From: an uncultured Pelagibacteraceae bacterium | Lineage (GTDB): Bacteria > Pseudomonadota > Alphaproteobacteria > Pelagibacterales > Pelagibacteraceae | Assembly (NCBI GenBank): GCA_902594705.1 | Contig: CACJNI010000002.1 | Location: 1 to 64,000, forward strand | Direction: 5' to 3' | DNA length: 64,000 nt | Shown: piece after piece, positions 59,301-64,000 of the stretch | How the letters are laid out: every line of letters begins with the position of its first letter | Position numbering within the stretch: the first letter of the stretch is position 1 | Translations under genes and position numbers: made by a program | Notes under the pieces: generated by a model | The model's database searches: none | Seen by the model: only the letters and a program-made list of their open reading frames with translations | Told to the model about the DNA's origin: nothing

Positions 59301-60307
59301 ATTACTTTTCCTTTAAAGATACCTGACGGCCTTATTAATAAAACAATTACTAAAATTGAGAATGAAACTGCAAACTTGTAATCTGTCGATAATAACTGGA
59401 GTAAAGAATCTGGCTCAAGATGTTCAGGTAATAGATATGAAATAAATCTTTTGTATGCGTAAGTTACAAATATTTCTGCAAAGGCTATAACGTATCCACC
59501 TAGGAAGGCTCCAAATGGATTTCCGATTCCCCCAACAATTGCTGCGGCGAATATTGGAAGCATATTATTAAAATAAACAAAAGGTCTATAACTTTTATCT
59601 AAACCGTATAATACTCCACCAATAGTGGCTAAAATTCCTGCGATGACCCATGTTATCAAAACAACTCTCTTAGGATCTATACCAGACAATAATGCTAAAT
59701 CTTCATTGTCTGAATAAGCTCTCATACTTGTTCCAGTTTTAGTTTTATTTAAAAACCAAAACATTATTGAAACAACAATTAAGGTTACAATTATTGTTAT
59801 TGCTTGTGTTGATTTTAAAGTTATACCTTCTGCAAGACCAGTCATTTCTTTAAATTCTGTTGCTTTAATTATAAATTTTTCACCATCTAAAAATCTTCTA
59901 TCAGATGGTCCAATGATTATTCTAATTAAGGCTTGAGTGACAAACATTACCCCTACACTAACCATTGCAAACTGAACTGGAGGACTTTTTTTTATCCTGT
60001 AATAACTGAAAACAAATTTGTCTATGATTAACATATATAAAATCATCATTAGGATGGCGAAAGGAATTGTTAAAAGTGCTGTTGGTAAAACACCTAATCC
60101 AAAACCTAAGGACTGAAAATAATATGTTAGAATAACTGCAAACATTGTTCCAAAAGACATCATGTCTCCGGTTGCAAAATTAGCAAATCTTAAAACTGCA
60201 TAAATTAAAGTAACAAAAATAGCACCTAAAGCTAATTGTGAACCATAAGCTAACGCTGGTATTACTGTAAAATTAAAAAGTACAATTATTGCATTTAAGA
60301 AATCCAT
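59297..60307 (-). CDS. livH: Branched-chain amino-acid-type ABC permease LivH
   Basis: This 336-residue permease has about eight membrane helices. GSQLALGAIFVTLIYAVLRF and ANFATGDMMSFGTMFAVI begin the core, RAYSDNEDLALLSGIDPKRV is the coupling loop, and FAAAIVGGIGNPFGAFLGGYV lies in the C-terminal half. It overlaps livM by 4 bases and livF by 1 base, so the four genes are coupled. Confidence 0.92.
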   Translation of the reverse strand: MDFLNAIIVLFNFTVIPALAYGSQLALGAIFVTLIYAVLRFANFATGDMMSFGTMFAVILTYYFQSLGFGLGVLPTALLTIPFAILMMILYMLIIDKFVFSYYRIKKSPPVQFAMVSVGVMFVTQALIRIIIGPSDRRFLDGEKFIIKATEFKEMTGLAEGITLKSTQAITIIVTLIVVSIMFWFLNKTKTGTSMRAYSDNEDLALLSGIDPKRVVLITWVIAGILATIGGVLYGLDKSYRPFVYFNNMLPIFAAAIVGGIGNPFGAFLGGYVIAFAEIFVTYAYKRFISYLLPEHLEPDSLLQLLSTDYKFAVSFSILVIVLLIRPSGIFKGKVI

Positions 60308-61014
60308 TATGCTCCCAAAAATGATCTACGAACTTCGGGATCTTCAAGTAAATCATTACCGGATCCCTCAAATTTATTTTGACCTGTTACCAATACATAG
60401 CCTCGATCTGAAATACTTAATGCTTGCTTTGCATTTTGCTCAACCATAATAACGGCAACATTTGTTTTTTTAACTTTTATAATATGTTCAAACAATTCAT
60501 CCATTACAATTGGAGAAACTCCAGCTGTGGGCTCATCTAACATAAGAACTGACGGATCACTCATTAAAGCTCTTCCAAGCGCGACTTGCTGACGTTGTCC
60601 GCCAGATAATTGTCCGACGACTTGGGATTTTTTTTCACTCAAGATTGGAAATAAGCTATAAATACTCTCAATTTTATTTTCTAAACTACCTTCTGTCAAA
60701 AAGCCACCAATCTCTAAATTTTCTCTTACAGTCAACTCAGCAAATACATTTCTTGTTTGTGGAACAAATGAAATACCCTTTTTTACTCGATCTTGAGGAT
60801 TAATTTTTGAAATATCTTCACCATTCAAAGTTACAGAACCTGATTTTAATTTTAATAATCCAAGCATCGCTTTCATGGCTGTTGATTTGCCAGCACCATT
60901 GGGACCTAAAATAGCTACTATCTCTCCCCTATTGGCAGTTATAGAACATGAACTAATAATATCAGGGCCCTCCCCATAACCTGCAGTCATTTTTGCTCCT
61001 TCAAAGTATGCCAT
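60307..61014 (-). CDS. livF: Branched-chain amino-acid-type ABC ATPase LivF
   Basis: This 235-residue ATPase has Walker A GPNGAGKST near residue 38, FVPQTRNVFAELTV, signature LSGGQRQQVALGRALM, Walker B VLMLDEPTAGVSPIV and H-loop MVEQNAKQA. The short C-terminal end is typical of LivF. It overlaps livG by 1 base (TAATG) and livH by 1. Confidence 0.93.
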   Translation of the reverse strand: MAYFEGAKMTAGYGEGPDIISSCSITANRGEIVAILGPNGAGKSTAMKAMLGLLKLKSGSVTLNGEDISKINPQDRVKKGISFVPQTRNVFAELTVRENLEIGGFLTEGSLENKIESIYSLFPILSEKKSQVVGQLSGGQRQQVALGRALMSDPSVLMLDEPTAGVSPIVMDELFEHIIKVKKTNVAVIMVEQNAKQALSISDRGYVLVTGQNKFEGSGNDLLEDPEVRRSFLGA

Positions 61015-61802
61015 TAATTTTCTTTTTTTGTTAAGTTTGACTTTCCAAGATAGCTCTCAATTACTTTTTCATTTTTTTTGACTTCTTCAGATGTTCCTTC
61101 AAATAAAACTGAACCATCTGCCATTACTATTACCGGATCACACATTCTGCTTATAAAATCCATATCATGTTCAATCATACAAAAAGTGTAATTTTTTTCT
61201 TTATTCAATTTTAATATTGCAGTTCCTAGATCTTTTAAAAGTGTTCGATTAACTCCCGCTCCCACTTCATCAAGTAAAACCAATTTTGCATCAACCATCA
61301 TAGTTCTTCCTAATTCTAATAATTTTTTTTGACCTCCTGAAAGATTTCCTGCCCTTTCATTTGCTAAATGTGTTAAATTAAGAAAATCTACAACTTCATA
61401 GGCTTTTTCTCTAATAACTTTTTCCTCTTTTTTAACTAGTCCTGGTTTAATAAGTGCATTTAATAAATTTTCTCCACTTTGATTTGAAGGCACCATCATT
61501 AAGTTTTCTAAAACTGTTAAGTTTGAAAATTCATGTGCAATCTGAAAGGTTCTTAATAATCCTCTGCCAAATAACTCATGTGATGGTACATCAGTAATAT
61601 TTTCATCATTAAATATTACCTCTCCATCATTAGATTTTAAATTTCCAGCTATTAAATTAAATAATGTTGTTTTCCCTGAACCGTTTGGGCCAATTATTCC
61701 AGTTATTGAACCCGATCTAATATTTAATGAGCAATTTGATACTGCTGCTAGTCCTCCAAATAATTTTGTAAGATTATTTACCTGTAAGATATTGTCAGAC
61801 AT
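61014..61802 (-). CDS. livG: Branched-chain amino-acid-type ABC ATPase LivG
   Basis: This 262-residue ATPase has Walker A GPNGSGKTT near residue 37, FQIAHEFSNLTVLENLM, signature LSGGQKKLLELGRTMM, Walker B LVLLDEVGAGVN, and H-loop IEHDMDFISRM. An additional segment between Q-loop and signature is typical of LivG. It is encoded directly after the ProC-like gene (1 base gap), so the transporter is co-transcribed with that enzyme. Confidence 0.93.
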   Translation of the reverse strand: MSDNILQVNNLTKLFGGLAAVSNCSLNIRSGSITGIIGPNGSGKTTLFNLIAGNLKSNDGEVIFNDENITDVPSHELFGRGLLRTFQIAHEFSNLTVLENLMMVPSNQSGENLLNALIKPGLVKKEEKVIREKAYEVVDFLNLTHLANERAGNLSGGQKKLLELGRTMMVDAKLVLLDEVGAGVNRTLLKDLGTAILKLNKEKNYTFCMIEHDMDFISRMCDPVIVMADGSVLFEGTSEEVKKNEKVIESYLGKSNLTKKEN

Positions 61803-61803
61803 T

Positions 61804-62577
61804 TTACTTACTTTTTTTTAATCTATTCAAGACGCTATTTGCTGTTCTATTCAGAGATTTATAAAATCCAAGTTTTCTTAATTCTTTAACTGCTTGTTCA
61901 TTTAAACCTTTTGGAGTTTGTGAATTTTTGACAAGGACTTTTAAATCTTTATTTGAATTAATTTTTGCATCTTCAGATAAAGCAATAAATAACGAGGTAA
62001 TATACTTTTGAGAGTCTCTTCTATTAATTCCCTTTTTTACTAACCATTCACTCAGAGTTTGTAGTAATTCATAAAATGGTGCCATCATTGATGAAGTTGA
62101 CCAAAAATTTAGTGATAGGTTTTCATTTTTTATTTCAACAGATGTGCCAAGCTTATTAAAAAAATTTCTAACTTGTTTATCTGGAGGAAAAATTGGTACC
62201 GGTCCTTTTCTAAGAGAAATTGGAGGTAAAGGAATTGCTCTAATAATCTTGGCTTTAACTTTAATATATTTTTTTAATTCAGTCATTTTTATAGTTGATA
62301 TAAAACTTATTATCGTTTGACCTTTTTTAAATTTTAATTTTGGAAGAATAATTTTTCCAATCGTTGGTGTTACTGCTAAAAAAACCCAATTTGATTGATT
62401 TATAATGTCCTGATTATCAGCAGATATTTTTATCTTTTTACTTTTTCCTCTAAGTTCACTTGAAATTTTTGAATTTCTCTTTGAAACAATTATTTTATTA
62501 ATTTTTAATTTTGACCCCAGTATTCCGTTGATTACTGATTTCGAGATATGTCCTGTACCAATAAATCCGATTTTCAT
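61804..62577 (-). CDS. ProC-like pyrroline-5-carboxylate reductase family protein
   Basis: This 257-residue protein starts MKIGFIGTGHISKSVINGI, the NADP-binding motif of the ProC family. NWVFLAVTPTIGKIILPKL and IRAIPLPPISLRKGPVPIF follow, in the place of the usual RxMPN segment. The C-terminal helical domain is shortened and lacks the clear TSPGGTT-type motif (SQTPKGLNEQAV appears there instead). It may reduce a cyclic imine other than pyrroline-5-carboxylate. It lies between the glutarate hydroxylase-like gene (32 bases upstream) and livG. Confidence 0.78.
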   Translation of the reverse strand: MKIGFIGTGHISKSVINGILGSKLKINKIIVSKRNSKISSELRGKSKKIKISADNQDIINQSNWVFLAVTPTIGKIILPKLKFKKGQTIISFISTIKMTELKKYIKVKAKIIRAIPLPPISLRKGPVPIFPPDKQVRNFFNKLGTSVEIKNENLSLNFWSTSSMMAPFYELLQTLSEWLVKKGINRRDSQKYITSLFIALSEDAKINSNKDLKVLVKNSQTPKGLNEQAVKELRKLGFYKSLNRTANSVLNRLKKSK

Positions 62578-62609
62578 GATAACTAAGTGATTATTATCAC
62601 TAAAATTAA

Positions 62610-63530
62610 TTAATTAGTAAAAAAAGAACCTCTAATTCTTAGTAATTCTCTTGATAATTTTTTATTTTCTACAAATGGTTTTCTACCATGAAGCCAGAAA
62701 TAGTTATTTGCAACTACTGAAAAGCCAACTGGTAAAGGCATTACAATCTTTTTTTGACTTCCTTCTAAAGAGTCTGATAATTTTTGTAGAAATAATCCTT
62801 GTTCCATATTTTTGGGCTCAGGAAATTGGTCTATGTAAGAAATTTGTGGTTTTCCATTTTCGTCTTCTGAAAAAACAGGATGTTCCACCTTGTAATCAAC
62901 ATTTTTACTTTTAGGAGAACCCCATATAAAGTTTTGTTTTCCAACTTTATCATTAGTTAAGCTATCTAAATGTTCCCAATCATCAAGGTGTAACATTGCA
63001 GTTTCACCTCCTTGAACATTTTCTTCCTCCATTTTTAACATTAATAACCAATCAGTTTTTTCTTTGACGTAAGTTCCATCAGTATGAAGATCCATATTAG
63101 TATATGCTTTTCTAAGATATGAGTCGCTATTATCCTCATGTTTAACATGAAATCTCGCATAATATTTTCCAGCCATTGAATCAAAATTTGGATTACCTAG
63201 TAAGTGTGTTACAGCTGTTGATAGTTTAATAAGAAAATTGTTATCAATTTTTTTGGATTTATTTTTAGGTCCTATAACGAAACAACCTGTGTCTCTATCT
63301 CTTAATATAGAGTTTATAAATTTTCCCAGCTTTCCACCCGTTGAATCATCTAAAGATTTTGCAAGTGTAAATCTAGTAAAAGGTTTATATTCAAGAGCTG
63401 TAATATCAAATTTTTTAAAAGGAAATATTAGTTTATCTATAATTTCATCTTCAATTTTAATATTGATTATTCTTTTGGAATAATCACTAAATGAAATATC
63501 AAACCCTTGAATAGTATCTAAGCTATCCAT
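62610..63530 (-). CDS. glaH: CsiD/GlaH-like glutarate 2-hydroxylase
   Basis: This 306-residue Fe(II)/2-oxoglutarate oxygenase has the iron triad H149, D151 (NMDLHTDGTYV) and H281 (FWLHGRKPF), with R298/R300 for 2-oxoglutarate. The block KYYARFHVKHEDNSDSYLR just before the HxD motif is characteristic of CsiD/GlaH, which hydroxylates glutarate to L-2-hydroxyglutarate in lysine breakdown. The partner oxidase LhgO is not in the window. It lies 5 bases after the pentapeptide protein and leads towards the ProC-like and livGFHM genes, so the transporter may import a lysine-related or C5 compound. Confidence 0.85.
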   Translation of the reverse strand: MDSLDTIQGFDISFSDYSKRIINIKIEDEIIDKLIFPFKKFDITALEYKPFTRFTLAKSLDDSTGGKLGKFINSILRDRDTGCFVIGPKNKSKKIDNNFLIKLSTAVTHLLGNPNFDSMAGKYYARFHVKHEDNSDSYLRKAYTNMDLHTDGTYVKEKTDWLLMLKMEEENVQGGETAMLHLDDWEHLDSLTNDKVGKQNFIWGSPKSKNVDYKVEHPVFSEDENGKPQISYIDQFPEPKNMEQGLFLQKLSDSLEGSQKKIVMPLPVGFSVVANNYFWLHGRKPFVENKKLSRELLRIRGSFFTN

Positions 63531-63535
63531 TATAA

Positions 63536-64000
63536 TTATTTGTTACAAACTCCAATTGAATTTGGTCCACATGTTTCACCATTAGTCCATGTTGCTCCAA
63601 TTAAATTTGCTCCATCAAAATTAGCATTGGTCATATTTGATGAAGTAAAATTAGCTTCCATTAAATTTGCATTTTGAAAATTAGCTTCAATCAATGTTGA
63701 GCCCATAAAATCAACTCTTGTCATATTGGCTCCTGTAAAGTTAGCTTTTTCGAAATTTCCACCAACTAGAGTTGACTCATATAAGTTAGCTCTAACAAAT
63801 GTTGACTCTGGAAAAGTTCCAAATGATAAATTTGAATTCATCATAATGCTTTTATCAAAATTTACTTGTATAAAACTTGCGAATGATAAGTTTGAGTTAG
63901 GCAAATAACTACCTTGCAAATCTTGTCCATCTGAAAATCTACAATTGGTATAATCGACACCATCAGTTAAAGGATCATCACATGCTGCTTGTGAAATACC
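63536..64000 (-). CDS. Pentapeptide-repeat protein (5' end beyond window)
   Basis: The reading frame runs open from the stop at 63536 to the window edge, at least 154 codons. The C-terminal half consists of A(N/D)LXX-type repeats (for example ANFTGANMTRVDFMGSTL, EANFQNANLMEANF), which fold as a right-handed quadrilateral beta-helix. Reading past the TTG at 63919 shows continuous coding (ACDDPLTDGVDYTNCRF), so the true start lies upstream of the window. Cysteines in ACDDP, TNCRF and ETCGPNSIGVC may pair, suggesting a secreted protein. Function unknown. Confidence 0.8.
   Translation of the reverse strand, partial: GISQAACDDPLTDGVDYTNCRFSDGQDLQGSYLPNSNLSFASFIQVNFDKSIMMNSNLSFGTFPESTFVRANLYESTLVGGNFEKANFTGANMTRVDFMGSTLIEANFQNANLMEANFTSSNMTNANFDGANLIGATWTNGETCGPNSIGVCNK

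Noticed and set aside
1..64000. tRNA, rRNA, CRISPR array, insertion sequence or prophage
   Set aside because: All gaps are under about 190 bases; none shows a cloverleaf, repeat-spacer pattern, transposase or attachment-site structure.

Overview
The window looks like part of a streamlined marine alphaproteobacterium of the SAR11 / Pelagibacter type. The DNA is very A+T-rich. Genes are packed end to end, with no gap over about 190 bp and many TAATG or ATGA start/stop overlaps. The gene content is dominated by high-affinity importers and enzymes for small osmolytes and one-carbon compounds. I see no rRNA, tRNA, CRISPR, insertion sequence, phage gene or known riboswitch. The organism assignment is inferred from composition and gene content, not from a marker gene.

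Layout. 1-6538 (minus): a housekeeping run of CsaA, LysE-type exporter, aconitase, YfgM-like, BamB-like lipoprotein, cupin and ZapE (cut by the window start). 6564-13930: an ArgE-like deacylase, an aldehyde dehydrogenase, an agmatinase-family ureohydrolase preceded by a translationally coupled 44-codon membrane peptide that I found by reading the gap, a zinc metallopeptidase with a membrane-anchored cyclophilin, and a FadN-type beta-oxidation enzyme. 13988-19440 (minus): a dipeptide/oligopeptide-type ABC importer. 19581-27021 (plus): a tight seven-gene operon with two different GcvT/DmdA-family folate-dependent demethylase relatives, an S51 peptidase, an FMN alpha-hydroxyacid oxidase, a ThDP enzyme, a transthyretin/HIUase-like protein with an altered C-terminus, and a thiolase. 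27022-33479 (minus): EutA-like, DoeA-like (ectoine hydrolase family) and a complete PotADBC importer in one transcription direction. 33596-42467: aldehyde dehydrogenase, VOC protein, two homocysteine methyltransferase paralogues, MsrA, a serine hydrolase, an EamA exporter, an amidase and an Fe-type alcohol dehydrogenase.

42506-55517 is the quaternary-amine region. It holds a glycine-betaine/carnitine-type ABC importer whose permease is a tandem fusion, a gamma-butyrobetaine dioxygenase, carnitine dehydrogenase, a BKACE-family dehydrocarnitine cleavage enzyme, a hotdog thioesterase, a GMC (choline dehydrogenase-like) oxidoreductase and a CoA-ester lyase. Together these can be read as import of gamma-butyrobetaine/carnitine and stepwise conversion to glycine betaine plus acetoacetate. 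55576-64000: an EamA transporter, a branched-chain amino-acid-type ABC importer (binding protein on plus; LivMHFG on minus, with a possible 22-codon peptide after livM), a ProC-like reductase, a CsiD/GlaH glutarate hydroxylase and a pentapeptide-repeat protein cut by the window end.

The most interesting candidates are the seven-gene two-demethylase operon (19581-27021), the split gamma-butyrobetaine/carnitine module with its fused permease, and the EutA-DoeA-PotADBC unit, which has a plausible but unproven link between transporter and substrate.
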